Shown one piece after another: positions 34,478-43,699 of a stretch of 48,872 nucleotides of DNA; position 1 is the stretch's first letter; the number at the start of each line of letters is the position of its first letter. Source of the stretch: Sinorhizobium terangae (GTDB lineage Bacteria; Pseudomonadota; Alphaproteobacteria; Rhizobiales; Rhizobiaceae); contig NZ_WITC01000084.1 in NCBI RefSeq assembly GCF_009601505.1, positions 1-48,872 on the forward strand. Reading direction: 5' to 3'. The translations under genes and the position numbers were made by a program. Below the pieces are notes generated by a model. That model made no database searches and was not told the DNA's origin. It worked only from the letters and a program-made list of their open reading frames with translations.

Positions 34478-34575
34478 ACAGCGCCGTGCGTCCTTTAGGA
34501 CGCACAAATGACGCTGTAGCTCTTTGATTCCACGCATCGTGCTTTCCGAAAATCGGGTCCGATATTCGCGCCGAT
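34478..34575. repeat. Mosaic palindromic repeat, copy 2
   Basis: CTACAGCGCCGTGCGTCC with GGACGCACAAATGACGCTGTAG forms a long hairpin, followed by a second palindrome around CCGAAAATCGG and GCGCCGATGCGC. The first hairpin is the module also seen at 34870 and 39832; the second is a different module. Position after the ABC operon suggests it also serves as a 3' hairpin. Confidence 0.6.
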
Positions 34576-34578
34576 GCG

Positions 34579-34785
34579 CTAGATTGTGCGGATCATCTGC
34601 CAAATCTGCTCCGGGTCCTTGACGCCGGCCTGGTAAAGCTTGGCGATCCTCTGGGCGACTTCTTCAGCCTCCTCGCTGCCCATCGCCAGGTTGCGTTCTT
34701 CGAGGGCCTTGTGCAGCACGCCTTCGAGGATCGCGACTTCACCGGGAAGAATGGGGTAATCCCGGAAGTTGTTGAAAGGGTTCAT
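34579..34785 (-). CDS. Small hypothetical protein
   Basis: A 68-residue soluble, acidic helical protein, MNPFNNFRDYPILPGEVAILEGVLHKALEERNLAM, with EEAEEVAQRIAKLYQAGVKDPEQIWQMIRTI at the end. AGGAGATC precedes the ATG, so translation is well supported. It has no recognised domain; single short proteins of this kind are common in rhizobial genomes. It is convergent with the ABC operon across a repeat. Confidence 0.7.
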   Translation of the reverse strand: MNPFNNFRDYPILPGEVAILEGVLHKALEERNLAMGSEEAEEVAQRIAKLYQAGVKDPEQIWQMIRTI

Positions 34786-34869
34786 GGCCGATCTCCTCTT
34801 TGGGGCAAATCTGCCGGTGGGAGCAGTCTACGCGCTTTTTGAGGGGGCGCGAACGGGAAACAGCCCGCA

Positions 34870-34985
34870 TTACTATGGCGCCGCGCGTCCAATCGGACGC
34901 GCGAAGGCCGCTGCAATGCATTGAGTTTGCGCACGTTTTATCCTCAAATCCGCTGCGATTTAGGGAACATGCAGTTGCCGGTCTT
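34870..34985. repeat. Mosaic palindromic repeat, copy 3
   Basis: Two modules joined: GGCGCCGCGCGTCC / GGACGCGCG at 34879-34905 and the ATTTAGGGAACATGCAG half of the module that opens the window, here near 34935-34975. The same pair of modules in the same order is found at 39832-39937. The rest of the gene-free interval, to 35171, shows nothing recognisable. Confidence 0.6.
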
Positions 34986-35171
34986 CGGGGCATATCCGCG
35001 TTGCCGCAAATGGCACTTGCGGCTACCGTGTCCTCAAAGCGCAAATGTCCGCGCCGCGAAGCGAATGCACTCGCGCCTTCTCGAACGCTATCGCTCCCGC
35101 GCCTCGCTCCGGTCGGCGCGGAGGCTTTTGGCCGGTCGGGGACTCCCGGAACCTGCCTGTGCCAACGATCC

Positions 35172-35753
35172 TTATTTGCTCGAGGCTGGATGAGGTATCA
35201 TCTTCGGCGGCTCTTCCAGAAAAGTATAGGGTCCCTCAGGACACTTGACGTCCGGGTTCACCGGGTGGAACAGGCCGAGCGGGTTCGGCTTGAAGATCCA
35301 CGCATGCAGGTCGTAATGGTGGAGCGCCGCCGGCAGCAGCGGTTCATGCCCCTCCATGGGTCCGTCGAAGGGATGCCCGAACAGTTCGGGATTCGGCTTG
35401 ACGCCCGTGGCAAGCGGGATCAGCCATTCGACGGCAACGAGCTCGAGCTTGTCGCCAGTTGGCTCATACACCAGCAAAGTCGGCTTCATTGGATCCGGCT
35501 CCGGGCCGATCAGCGCGGGGTTCAGAAAGTGTACCCCCATCGTGCCCGTCGCGTACGAGACACATCCCAAGGTCGAGAAATAGCCGTCGCGCACGGCGAC
35601 AACGGGATCCTTGTATTTCTCAAGTGCTGATTTCAGCTTCTCCAGCTCGGGCGGAAGTGGGTCATTTGCATTCACCAGCGGTGCAGATATGAAAGAAGCG
35701 CCCGCCGCGAGACAGACTGTTCGCAGCAAACGCAGTACCGAAGTCATACGCAT
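35172..35753 (-). CDS. Secreted hypothetical protein
   Basis: A 193-residue protein with a signal peptide (MRMTSVLRLLRTVCLAAGASFISAPLVNAND). The mature part begins with a helix (LPPELEKLKSALEKYKDPVVAVRDGY) and ends LHAWIFKPNPLGLFHPVNPDVKCPEG, with several histidines and aromatic residues. Relatives that I recall are annotated only as hypothetical periplasmic proteins. Start 35753 follows GGGAGGAC. It stands alone between gene-poor regions. The histidine-rich C-terminal half might bind a metal, which is inference. Confidence 0.72.
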   Translation of the reverse strand: MRMTSVLRLLRTVCLAAGASFISAPLVNANDPLPPELEKLKSALEKYKDPVVAVRDGYFSTLGCVSYATGTMGVHFLNPALIGPEPDPMKPTLLVYEPTGDKLELVAVEWLIPLATGVKPNPELFGHPFDGPMEGHEPLLPAALHHYDLHAWIFKPNPLGLFHPVNPDVKCPEGPYTFLEEPPKMIPHPASSK

Positions 35754-36548
35754 GGCTCGTCCTCCCTTGCTCAACTCGCGTCCCGCGAGGAGCATGGCCG
35801 GCATGATACAGCGGGCGGGCTCGCCGTGCTATTCGCGAAAGGGGATTAGGTCTTGAGCCTAGGGGATCGCGCGATCGGAACGGGCGAGGGCCGGATAGTG
35901 CGGCGCCGCGCGTCGGCAGAAACATATGGCAATCCGATTGCGACCTTTGGCGACATTGTGCCGGACTAAGGTCCCATAGATCGAAGACGACGATACCCTA
36001 GGTTTTTGGGGGTTGTCGGCAATGCACCCACAAGAACCTAATTATTTTAGAAGCGATTTAGGGCGGGGACCTGTCCGATGAAGCACGGGCCCCGCCTGTT
36101 TCGGCGGTCGACGCGCCACGACCCAGCGCCATGCTATAACACAAGCTGTATGGCGCAAGCCCGGAGCGACTGACGGCAAGGACGCCACAAGCAACAAAAA
36201 GGCCGGGCGGACCCGACCTCTCGTCGTCACCCCATGCCGTTGCCAGTACATCCGTGGTCAACAGCACGGGGGACGTTCTGCAACTGAATGTACGCGTTGA
36301 TTATGACAGTGGCAAGTCGGGGTTTCGACACCCTGACCGCTGCGCGCCTTCCTGCGACCTCCAAGAGGCGATCGGTTTTGTGGATCGTATTGGATCCCTT
36401 GCACCTGCCCCGGGCGCGTTCGCCGTCGCCAATGCTAGGCGTGCGGTCGGTTGCCACTCGCAAAATCGCCGACAGCCGAGCGTGCCGCCGTTCATCGGAG
36501 GTTCAGGCTCGGTGGCTCAAGCTGATACGCAGAGAGGAGGAGTTGACC
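35754..36548. other. Gene-poor region with one conserved 33-nt motif
   Basis: About 800 bp with no supported ORF. It contains copy 2 of the GACCTTTGG motif (35942-35974) and, at 36080-36170, GC-rich short dyads without a clear terminator. The last 60 bp hold the leader of the small secreted protein gene with GAGAGGAGG as its Shine-Dalgarno. Confidence 0.4.
35942..35974. repeat. 33-nt GACCTTTGG...GGACTAAGGTCC motif, copy 2
   Basis: Matches 21779-21811 in both arms (GACCTTTGGC-AC and GGACTAAGGTCC) with the same total length and a divergent centre. Downstream it is followed by CCATAGATC in this copy and CATGGATC in the other, extending the match. Confidence 0.45.
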
Positions 36549-36848
36549 ATGAAGAAGCTCTCATCCGTCCTCACCGCGGCAGTCCTGGCCGCGTCTTTCG
36601 CTCTACCGCTAAACGCGGCGCCGATCTTCGTGCCGAAACCCGACATCGTACAGGCTGGCCCTGTCGAACAGGTCAGGCACATGCGCTATCGTCATTGGCG
36701 CGCTGATCGCTACTGGCATCGGCGGTACGCATGGGGTGCCTGCCGCTACTATGGCCGGTGCTATCCTCGCCAATACGGGTATTATGGCTATCCTGACTAC
36801 TACCACTATCATCGGCGGTCTGGAGTCAGCATCTATTTTAACTTCTAG
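36549..36848 (+). CDS. Small secreted Tyr/His/Arg-rich protein
   Basis: A 99-residue protein with a signal peptide (MKKLSSVLTAAVLAASFALPLNAAP). The mature chain is strikingly rich in Tyr, His, Arg and Trp (HMRYRHWRADRYWHRRYAWG, YGYYGYPDYYHYHRR) with three cysteines or fewer, resembling the BA14K-type secreted proteins of Rhizobiales. GAGAGGAGG stands at the correct distance before the ATG. It is monocistronic. A surface or immunogenic role is known for some relatives; the assignment here is by composition only. Confidence 0.72.
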   Translation: MKKLSSVLTAAVLAASFALPLNAAPIFVPKPDIVQAGPVEQVRHMRYRHWRADRYWHRRYAWGACRYYGRCYPRQYGYYGYPDYYHYHRRSGVSIYFNF

Positions 36849-37017
36849 CCGACGGCACCTGCAGGATAGAGCGACGTCGCAACTGTTGCGACTGAAAGTG
36901 GCGAAACGATTCACCCTTCGACAAGATCGCTGCGCTCGAAGGGGCGCCGGGCCGTGTTGCCTTTGATGCCAGCCGTTTCTCGTGAGAAATCTTGAAAAAG
37001 CTATGATTTCAATGTGA

Positions 37018-37107
37018 TGGCGGAGGAGGTGGGATTCGAACCCACGGTACGCTTTCACGCACGCCGGTTTTCAAGACCGGTGCCTTAAACCGCTCGGCCA
37101 CTCCTCC
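37018..37107 (-). tRNA. tRNA-Ser(TGA)
   Basis: A class II tRNA on the minus strand, beginning GGAGGAGTGGCCGAGCGG and ending in an encoded CCA. The anticodon loop reads GTCTTGAAAAC with anticodon TGA; the long variable arm GCGTGCGTGAAAGCGTACC pairs with itself; T-loop GGTTCGAATCC. It decodes serine UCA and related codons. Confidence 0.95.
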
Positions 37108-37184
37108 AGTCGATTGAAAAGACTGAGAAATACAAAGGCTGTTGATTTCCCGAAAACGGCAATTGCGACCGTTTTGCTACTCAA

Positions 37185-37364
37185 TCACTCGACGGCTGGC
37201 TTTTTAGCAGCTTTGATCGCCGCGTCAACGTGCTCCGACCCGACGTCGAGCCTCAACTGCTTTGCTGCCTGGGCAAGCTTGGCGTGATTTCTCGCGTCCC
37301 GCCAAGAGGCGCGAAGGCGGCGCGCGAAAGGTTCGCGGATCGATTTATACGATTTGTAAACCAT
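37185..37364 (-). CDS. Small basic hypothetical protein (59 aa)
   Basis: Reading the minus strand from ATG at 37364 to TGA at 37185 gives a protein beginning MVYKSYKSIREPFARRLRAS and ending KAAKKPAVE. It is rich in Lys, Arg and Ala, helical and has no stop or rare-codon clusters. Composition and a sensible C-terminus (DAAIKAAKKPAVE) make it more likely real than random, but no clear Shine-Dalgarno is visible upstream. It lies between rlpA (divergent) and tRNA-Ser. A nucleic-acid-binding role would fit the charge but is not shown. Confidence 0.5.
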   Translation of the reverse strand: MVYKSYKSIREPFARRLRASWRDARNHAKLAQAAKQLRLDVGSEHVDAAIKAAKKPAVE

Positions 37365-37522
37365 AGCGGAAGATTTTTGCCGCGGTTCTGGGTTCCTGTT
37401 CGCAATTTTGCCGTCTTGCTGACATGATTAATCGACTGTCTCGTTTCGAGACGCCGAGCTTTCCGCGGGGGCTAGAGCGGAATGTTTTCGAAATACGGCT
37501 TTGCGAACGATATTGGGGACAG

Positions 37523-38563
37523 ATGATTTTTAGAAGAAATGCGGCACTTCTTTCGAGGGGGCTACGTGTTGCTGCGGTTCCGTTGCTTTGCGCGACGCTG
37601 GCAGCCTGTGGTTCGGCCTCGAACGTCAAGACAAGCAAGGCGCGGAGCAAGGAATACTTTGCTGAGTCTGTTTACGGCGTCAAAGCGAGCCCGCGGGTCG
37701 CGGACGGTCGGAACATTCCGAAGGGCGGCGGGCGCTACCAGGTTGGCAAGGCCTATCAGGTCAAGGGCAAGTGGTACCAGCCGAAGGAGGATTTCGGCTA
37801 CAACAAGGTTGGTGTCGCTTCCTGGTACGGCTCCGCCTTTCACGGGCGACTGACGGCGAACGGCGAAGTCTACGACAAGTATCACTTGTCTGCCGCGCAC
37901 CCGACGTTCCCGCTGCCGAGCTATGCCCGCGTCACCAATCTTGAAAATGGCACTTCGGTCATCGTTCGCGTGAACGACCGCGGCCCGTACGAGTATGGCC
38001 GCATTATCGACGTCTCCTCGAAGACAGCCGACATGCTGGACATCAAGGGCAGGGGCAGTGCCAAGGTGCGCGTGCAATATGTCGGTCGCGCGCCGCTCGA
38101 AGGCAACGACATGCCCTATCTGATGGCCTCATATGTCAGGAAGGGTGACCGCAGCCCCGGCGTGATGCCGGAAGGACAGATCGCGACGGGGGTCATGGTT
38201 GCGTCGAACGAGCCGTTCCGCAACCAGGTGCCGGACCTCGCCCGCGTGCCGGTCCCTCAGCGGTCGATGCTGGATGCGGGCATTCCGGTGACGGCGCTGG
38301 CCGAGCCGGCGCCGCAGGTCGCCATGCCGTCCTCTTTCGGCGAATTTGTCGCACTCCCGGAGATCGGGCCGATTCCGAGAGAGCGGCCGGAGCTGATCCC
38401 GATGCCTGACGGGAACATGGCCTATGCCGCCGCCTATGTGGAAGTCCGCGTCAGCGACAAGGCTTCGCCATTCGAGGCGATCATGGTCGACACGAACCCA
38501 CTGACGGCCGATTCCATCATCGCCTATGCTAAGCGCCAGAACAGGGACGGTGTTCCGCTCTAA
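37523..38563 (+). CDS. rlpA: RlpA-family septal lytic transglycosylase-like lipoprotein
   Basis: A 346-residue lipoprotein. Its signal peptide ends in a lipobox (LCATLAAC, lipidated Cys), after MIFRRNAALLSRGLRVAAVPL; this fixes the start at 37523. The double-psi beta-barrel domain (about residues 90-185) shows GVASWYGSAFHGRLTANGEVYDKYHLSAAHPTFPLPSYARV and VRVNDRGPY, the RlpA active-site elements including the His and Asp. No SPOR domain is apparent at the C-terminus, unlike P. aeruginosa RlpA, and the tail is instead Pro-rich. It cuts glycan strands at division septa by analogy. It is followed 57 bp later by the dac homologue on the same strand. Confidence 0.88.
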   Translation: MIFRRNAALLSRGLRVAAVPLLCATLAACGSASNVKTSKARSKEYFAESVYGVKASPRVADGRNIPKGGGRYQVGKAYQVKGKWYQPKEDFGYNKVGVASWYGSAFHGRLTANGEVYDKYHLSAAHPTFPLPSYARVTNLENGTSVIVRVNDRGPYEYGRIIDVSSKTADMLDIKGRGSAKVRVQYVGRAPLEGNDMPYLMASYVRKGDRSPGVMPEGQIATGVMVASNEPFRNQVPDLARVPVPQRSMLDAGIPVTALAEPAPQVAMPSSFGEFVALPEIGPIPRERPELIPMPDGNMAYAAAYVEVRVSDKASPFEAIMVDTNPLTADSIIAYAKRQNRDGVPL

Positions 38564-38620
38564 CACTGGTTGAAGAGGCTTGCGCGCGCTGCTATGCCCA
38601 TGAAGAAGCCGGAGTTTCTC

Positions 38621-39775
38621 ATGCGCATAAAGTTGCTCGCGGTCGTGGCCTTTCTTGCGGCGACCGTCTCGACAAATGCGGTCGCGCAGACGCCCGCATT
38701 CGATACTAAGGCGAAGCAGATCTACCTCGTCGATGGGGAGACCGGCACAGTGCTCTTCGCGCGCGGCGAAGACGAACCCGTGCCGCCGGCATCGCTTGCC
38801 AAGCTGATGGCGATGGAGGTGGTCTTCGAGGCACTGGACAAGGGCGAGCTAAGCCCGGAGACGACATACGAGGTCTCCGAACACGCTTGGCGGACGGGGG
38901 GCGCACCGTCCGGCACCTCCACGATGTTTGCCGCCATCAAGTCGAGGATCCGCGTTGCTGACCTCATTCAAGGCGCGACCGTACAACTGGCGAATGATGC
39001 CTGCATCATCCTCGCGGAGGGCATGACCGGCAGCGAGGCTGCCTTTGCCAAGCGCATGACGGCGCGGGCGCGCGAGCTCGGCATGCCCGTTGCGACCTTC
39101 AACAACGCCACCGGTCTTCCGGATCCTGCCAACAAGGTGACGATGCGGGAACTGGTGACGCTGGCGCGGCATCTGCGCGAAGCTCACCCGAACTTCTACC
39201 GGCTCTATTCCCAGCCCGAGTTCGAATGGAACAAAATCCTTCAACGCAATCGCAACCCGCTGATTGCCGCCAACGTCGGCGTCGATGGCCTCGCTACCGG
39301 ATTTGCTGAAGGTTTCGGCTTCTCGGTCGCAGCATCGATGCAGCGCGGCGACCGTCGCGTTTATCTCGCGATGGGCGGGCTGGAAACCGACAAGGAACGC
39401 ACGGAAGAAAGCCGCAAAGTGCTCGATTGGGCGATGACGGCTTTCGAGAAGCGGCGGATTTTTGCCGACGGAGAGACCATCGGCGAAGCGAGCGTTTATG
39501 GCGGTGCGGCATCGCATGTTGCCCTTGTCGCGGGCGGGCCGATCGATGTACTTCTCCCGGCCAACAATGCTGAACGGCTGACCGCGCGCATCGTGTACAA
39601 GTGGCCGCTCAATGCGCCGGTCGCCGCCGGTCAAGAGGTCGGCGTCGTCAAACTCTGGAATGGCGAGCGGCTGCTGGTGGAAGTGCCGCTGAAGACCGGC
39701 AGCGCCGTCGAGGTTGGTACGCTGACCAGCCGCGCGGTCGACGCGCTTCAGGAGCTTCTCTTCTTCTGGCTCTAA
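38621..39775 (+). CDS. D-alanyl-D-alanine carboxypeptidase-type protein with altered active-site motifs
   Basis: A 384-residue exported penicillin-binding protein of the S11 (DacA/PBP5) family, signal peptide MRIKLLAVVAFLAATVSTNAVAQ. The nucleophile motif SxxK is intact (SLAK, Ser58 and Lys61). The second motif, normally SxN, reads QLAN with Leu123 in place of serine, and the third, normally KTG, reads ATG at 225-227 within DGLATGFAE. Both changes are confirmed at codon level. In PBP5 the equivalent Lys213 is needed for activity, so this protein may have weak or no carboxypeptidase activity. The C-terminal domain (SVYGGAASHVALVAG onward) and a hydrophobic tail are kept. Start 38594 is an alternative. 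Confidence 0.86.
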   Translation: MRIKLLAVVAFLAATVSTNAVAQTPAFDTKAKQIYLVDGETGTVLFARGEDEPVPPASLAKLMAMEVVFEALDKGELSPETTYEVSEHAWRTGGAPSGTSTMFAAIKSRIRVADLIQGATVQLANDACIILAEGMTGSEAAFAKRMTARARELGMPVATFNNATGLPDPANKVTMRELVTLARHLREAHPNFYRLYSQPEFEWNKILQRNRNPLIAANVGVDGLATGFAEGFGFSVAASMQRGDRRVYLAMGGLETDKERTEESRKVLDWAMTAFEKRRIFADGETIGEASVYGGAASHVALVAGGPIDVLLPANNAERLTARIVYKWPLNAPVAAGQEVGVVKLWNGERLLVEVPLKTGSAVEVGTLTSRAVDALQELLFFWL

Positions 39776-39831
39776 CAAATGCACGCGCGCCCGTTCCTTC
39801 CGGCGAACCAATCGGCTAAACAGGGCCGATA

Positions 39832-39937
39832 GCTACAGTGGCACGCGCCTCATCAGACGCGTAAAAGGACGCCGTAGCGCTTTGAATTGCTGCATGTTTC
39901 CTTAGATCGGCTACGATCAAGGAAACAGTGGGCCGAT
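39832..39937. repeat. Mosaic palindromic repeat, copy 4
   Basis: CTACAGTGGCACGCGCC ... GACGCGTAAAAGGACGCCGTAGCG is joined by GCTTTGAATTGCTGCATG to TTTCCTTAGATCGG / CGATCAAGGAAACA. This is the best example of the two-module mosaic whose other copies lie at 1-130, 34478 and 34870. It lies directly upstream of tmk and ends 11 bp before its start. Confidence 0.65.
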
Positions 39938-39947
39938 TTGGGAACGC

Positions 39948-40628
39948 ATGTCGCTGACGAAGGGTTTGTTTGTAACGTTTGAGGGCGGGGAAGGGGCCGG
40001 CAAGTCGACCCAGATGCGCCTGCTCGCCGATTCGCTGCGGGCGCGTGGCTACGATGTGCTGACGACGCGGGAGCCTGGCGGCTCCGTTGGCGCAGAGGCG
40101 GTGCGCCACGTGCTACTCTCGGGGGCGGCTGAGTCTTTCGGCATTCGCATGGAGGCGATTCTTTTCGCGGCCGCGCGCAGCGACCACGTCGAAGAGGTGA
40201 TCCGGCCGGCGCTCCAGAAGGGAACCATCGTCCTGTGCGATCGCTTCATGGATTCCGCGCGCGTCTACCAGGGCATCACCGGCAATCTCGAGCCAGCCTT
40301 CGTGGAAACGCTCGAACGCGTGGCTATCAATGGTGTGACACCGGACCGAACAATCATTTTCGACCTGCCTGCCACCGTTGGGCTCGAACGCGCGCGTCGG
40401 CGCGCTGCCAGCGGCAGTCCCGATCGTTTCGAGAAGGAGCAGCTCGAAACGCACGAGAAACGGCGCGAGGCCTTCCTCGACATTGCAGAGGCTGACCCTC
40501 GGCGTTGTCGGGTCGTCGATGCCGCACGGCCGCCGGACGTCATAGCCGCCGAGGTGCGCGAGATCATGGAGGCGTTGCTGCAGGACGGTGACGAGCCACG
40601 GTCGGCAAACGCGGACGCTGCGTCATGA
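39948..40628 (+). CDS. tmk: Thymidylate kinase
   Basis: A 226-residue enzyme phosphorylating dTMP to dTDP for DNA synthesis. The P-loop is [12 protein letters not shown], the DR(Y/H/F) motif is [15 protein letters not shown], and the lid and base-binding regions are recognisable ([30 protein letters not shown]). Length is slightly above E. coli Tmk (213). Its end overlaps holB by 4 nt (ATGA at 40625), a tight pair seen in most alphaproteobacteria. A mosaic repeat immediately precedes the start. Confidence 0.95.
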   Translation: MSLTKGLFVTFEGGEGAGKSTQMRLLADSLRARGYDVLTTREPGGSVGAEAVRHVLLSGAAESFGIRMEAILFAAARSDHVEEVIRPALQKGTIVLCDRFMDSARVYQGITGNLEPAFVETLERVAINGVTPDRTIIFDLPATVGLERARRRAASGSPDRFEKEQLETHEKRREAFLDIAEADPRRCRVVDAARPPDVIAAEVREIMEALLQDGDEPRSANADAAS

Positions 40629-41656
40629 CAATGGAACGTACCGGTGTGCTGGAAGGGGCCGTGGCCCCTGCCGAAAACAGCAAGCTGTTCGGCCATCATC
40701 AGGCAGAGGAATTTCTGGCGCAGAGCTACAAGTCTGGCAAAGGCCATCATGCGATCCTCATCGAGGGACCGGAGGGCATCGGCAAGGCGACGCTTGCCTT
40801 TCGCTTCGCGAACCACATCCTGAACAATCCCGAGCCGGCGACTGCGCCCGATCAGCTCGCCGATCCGGATCCCGCTTCGATTATCACTCGGCAATTTGCT
40901 TCCGGCGCATCGCACAACCTGCTTCATCTCACCCGCCCTGTGGACGAGAAAACGGGTAGGGCAAAGGGAGCGATCACTGTGGATGAAGTGCGCCGCGTCG
41001 GAAAGTTCTTCGGCCAGACGTCCGGCACGGGGAACTGGCGCATCGTTATCATCGACCCGGCGGACGATCTCAACCGTAATGCCGCCAATGCCATCCTCAA
41101 GATACTTGAGGAGCCGCCGCGCCGGTCGCTGTTCCTGGTGCTCACGCATGCGCCCGGAAAACTTCTGCCGACCATCCGCTCGCGCTGCCTTCCGCTGCGG
41201 CTGAAGCCGCTGGACCACGAGGCCATGCGCGAGGCGCTTGCCCATCTTGGCTTCGACACGGCGGGGCCGAATGTCGAGCGGATTCTCGCCGCGGCAAACG
41301 GCAGCGTTGCCGAAGCGCTAAAGCTCATCAATTACGGCGGCCTCGATATCGCGACCGCCTTCGAAGACATCCTCACGGGGCAGGGACCTGCGGTGCGCCG
41401 GCAGATGCACAAGCTCGCGGATATTCTGGCGGCAAGGGATAGCGAAACCATATTCGATTTCTTCTCGTCCCTGCTAACCGGGCGCCTCATGCAGCAGGCG
41501 CGGGAGGCGGCACTCTTGGGTGATATCGGCAGGGCTGAGCGCCTTGCGAGTCTCTCCAGTACTTTCGCGGAGCGCCTGACGGTGAGCGACGCCTATAATC
41601 TCGATCGAAAACAGACGATCCTGTCGCTGCTCGATGACCTCAGGGACGCTCTATAG
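40625..41656 (+). CDS. holB: DNA polymerase III delta' subunit
   Basis: A 343-residue clamp-loader subunit of the replicative polymerase. The AAA+ fold is seen with a P-loop-like [16 protein letters not shown], a [10 protein letters not shown] stretch, [24 protein letters not shown] (the region that in delta' replaces Walker B), and sensor-[12 protein letters not shown]. The C-terminal domain is helical. It overlaps tmk by 4 nt and converges with a MazG-like gene, sharing 6 bp at their ends. The gene ends DALRDAL-type and matches the usual length. Confidence 0.93.
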   Translation: MTMERTGVLEGAVAPAENSKLFGHHQAEEFLAQSYKSGKGHHAILIEGPEGIGKATLAFRFANHILNNPEPATAPDQLADPDPASIITRQFASGASHNLLHLTRPVDEKTGRAKGAITVDEVRRVGKFFGQTSGTGNWRIVIIDPADDLNRNAANAILKILEEPPRRSLFLVLTHAPGKLLPTIRSRCLPLRLKPLDHEAMREALAHLGFDTAGPNVERILAAANGSVAEALKLINYGGLDIATAFEDILTGQGPAVRRQMHKLADILAARDSETIFDFFSSLLTGRLMQQAREAALLGDIGRAERLASLSSTFAERLTVSDAYNLDRKQTILSLLDDLRDAL

Positions 41657-41956
41657 ATCGGGAGCGAACCTCCATTTTCGCTCGATCGCGGCAGCCAGGT
41701 CTAAATCGTTGTGGTGGGCGAAAAGGAGTACATGGCCGAGGAGGTCCGCGGTTTCATCGGCGAGCGATTGGCCTAGTTCCTCCGGCGACATCGCACGGGT
41801 GCGGCCCCTGCCGCTTACCTTGTTCCAGGCCTGCGTCAGCTCACCTACCTCTTCCTGCAGTTTCAGGATGTACCAATCCGGGTCGCGCACGATGCCATGT
41901 TCGACTGCATAAGCGGCCGAGGCCGCCTCGAACTGTCGCTTGAGCTTGCTGAGCAT
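41651..41956 (-). CDS. MazG-like nucleotide pyrophosphohydrolase-type protein
   Basis: A 101-residue helical protein of the MazG/all-alpha NTP pyrophosphatase group. The acidic metal-binding pattern is visible: LQEEVGELTQAWN (EExxE) and DETADLLGHVLLF (ExxD). It is the one-domain type, much shorter than E. coli MazG (263). It is encoded on the opposite strand between holB and metG, with its 3' end overlapping the holB stop by 6 bp. Expected role: hydrolysis of a non-canonical or surplus nucleoside triphosphate; substrate unknown. Confidence 0.85.
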   Translation of the reverse strand: MLSKLKRQFEAASAAYAVEHGIVRDPDWYILKLQEEVGELTQAWNKVSGRGRTRAMSPEELGQSLADETADLLGHVLLFAHHNDLDLAAAIERKWRFAPDL

Positions 41957-42135
41957 GTCACCCCTCCATTTGTTTCTGTTTTGTTCCGGATCGTTGTTTG
42001 TGTCAATCCGATTTGCCGGTCGACTGCCGCTGCCATCGGCTGAGGGTGGGCTTTTTCTTGCCGCGGCGGTTTCCTACGTGAAGGCGATGCGCTAATAGCT
42101 GCCTAGTCCAAGATCCGAGATATATCGAAGCCATC

Positions 42136-43686
42136 ATGAGAGATACTTCCCCCTTCTACATCACCAGCGCGATTTCCTATCCGAACGGCCGGCCGCACAT
42201 CGGCCACGCCTATGAGTTGATCGCGACGGATGCGATGGCGCGCTATCAGCGACTGGACGGGCGCGAGGTCTTCTTCCTCACGGGCACGGACGAGCACGGC
42301 CAGAAGATGCAGCAGACGGCGAAGAAGGAAGGCATTTCCGCGCAGGAGCTCGCCGACCGCAACTCGGCCGAATTCGAGAAGATGGCTGTGCTTCTCAACG
42401 CCTCCAACGACGACTTCATCCGTACCACCGAGAAGCGTCATCATGAGGCCTCGCAGGCGATCTGGATCCGCATGGGCGAGGCGGGCGATCTCTATAAGGA
42501 TTCCTATGCCGGGTGGTACTCCGTCCGCGATGAGGCCTATTATCAGGAAAACGAGACGGAGCTGCGCAACGACGGCGTGCGCTATGGGCCGCAGGGGACG
42601 CCGGTCGAGTGGGTGGAGGAGGAGAGCTATTTCTTCCGCCTCTCCGCCTATCAGGAAAAGCTCCTCAAGCACTACGAAGAAAACCCGGAATTCATCGGGC
42701 CGGCCGAGCGGCGGAATGAGGTCATTTCGTTCGTCAAGTCCGGGCTGAAGGACCTCTCGGTTTCGCGCACGACCTTCGATTGGGGCATCAAGGTGCCGAA
42801 CGATCCAGCCCACGTCATGTATGTCTGGGTGGACGCGCTGACGAACTACCTCACCGCCACAGGCTACCTGACCGATCCGAACGGTCCGCGCGCAAAATTC
42901 TGGCCGGCGAATATCCATGTCATCGGCAAGGACATCATCCGCTTCCATGCCGTCTACTGGCCGGCCTTCCTGATGTCCGCCGGCCTGCCACTTCCGGAAC
43001 GCGTCTTCGCCCATGGCTTCCTGCTCAACAAAGGCGAGAAGATGTCGAAGTCGCTCGGCAATGTCGTGGATCCGTTCAATCTGGTCGAACACTTCGGGCT
43101 TGACCAGATTCGCTATTTCTTCCTGCGCGAAGTCTCGTTCGGCCAGGACGGCAGCTACAGCGAGGAGGGGATCGCGATCCGCATCAACTCCGATCTTGCC
43201 AACGGCATCGGCAACCTTGCCAGCCGTTCGCTGTCGATGATCGTGAAGAACTGCGACGGCCAAATCCCGGTTTGCGGGCCGCTCACGGACGAGGACAAGG
43301 CAATGTTGGCTTCTGCCGATGCCCTGCTCGAGACGACGCGCGAGGATATGGGCAAGCAGCTCATCCACCGCGCGCTCGCCGCAATCATCGCTGTCGTTTC
43401 CGAAACCGACCGCTATTTCGCGGGTCAGGAACCCTGGGCTCTGAAGAAGACGGACCCGGAGCGGATGGCAACGGTGCTTTACGTCACGGCCGAAGTAGTG
43501 CGGCAGATTGCGATCCTGCTGCAGCCTTTCATGCCGGAATCGGCAGGCAAGCTTCTCGACCTCGTGGCTGTACCGGCCGACAAGCGTGATTTTGCTCATC
43601 TGGGCGAACCCGGACGTCTCGTCTCCGGAACGCCGCTCGAGGCACCGAAGCCGGTCTTCCCGCGCTACGTGGCGCCGGAAGTATAA
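42136..43686 (+). CDS. metG: Methionyl-tRNA synthetase
   Basis: A 516-residue class I aminoacyl-tRNA synthetase charging tRNA-Met. The HIGH motif is PHIGHAYE in [23 protein letters not shown], and KMSKS is complete in [12 protein letters not shown]. The connective peptide region ([38 protein letters not shown]) lacks the four-cysteine zinc knuckle of E. coli MetRS, as in the shorter zinc-free type. No C-terminal tRNA-binding domain follows. It is followed 13 bp later by tatD on the same strand. Confidence 0.96.
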   Translation: MRDTSPFYITSAISYPNGRPHIGHAYELIATDAMARYQRLDGREVFFLTGTDEHGQKMQQTAKKEGISAQELADRNSAEFEKMAVLLNASNDDFIRTTEKRHHEASQAIWIRMGEAGDLYKDSYAGWYSVRDEAYYQENETELRNDGVRYGPQGTPVEWVEEESYFFRLSAYQEKLLKHYEENPEFIGPAERRNEVISFVKSGLKDLSVSRTTFDWGIKVPNDPAHVMYVWVDALTNYLTATGYLTDPNGPRAKFWPANIHVIGKDIIRFHAVYWPAFLMSAGLPLPERVFAHGFLLNKGEKMSKSLGNVVDPFNLVEHFGLDQIRYFFLREVSFGQDGSYSEEGIAIRINSDLANGIGNLASRSLSMIVKNCDGQIPVCGPLTDEDKAMLASADALLETTREDMGKQLIHRALAAIIAVVSETDRYFAGQEPWALKKTDPERMATVLYVTAEVVRQIAILLQPFMPESAGKLLDLVAVPADKRDFAHLGEPGRLVSGTPLEAPKPVFPRYVAPEV

Positions 43687-43699
43687 GCGGGTCAAACGA

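Noticed and set aside
41966..41990. SOS-box-like GTTT-N7-GTTC upstream of metG
   Set aside because: One arm has a mismatch, and no LexA-regulated gene lies beside it; chance occurrence is likely.
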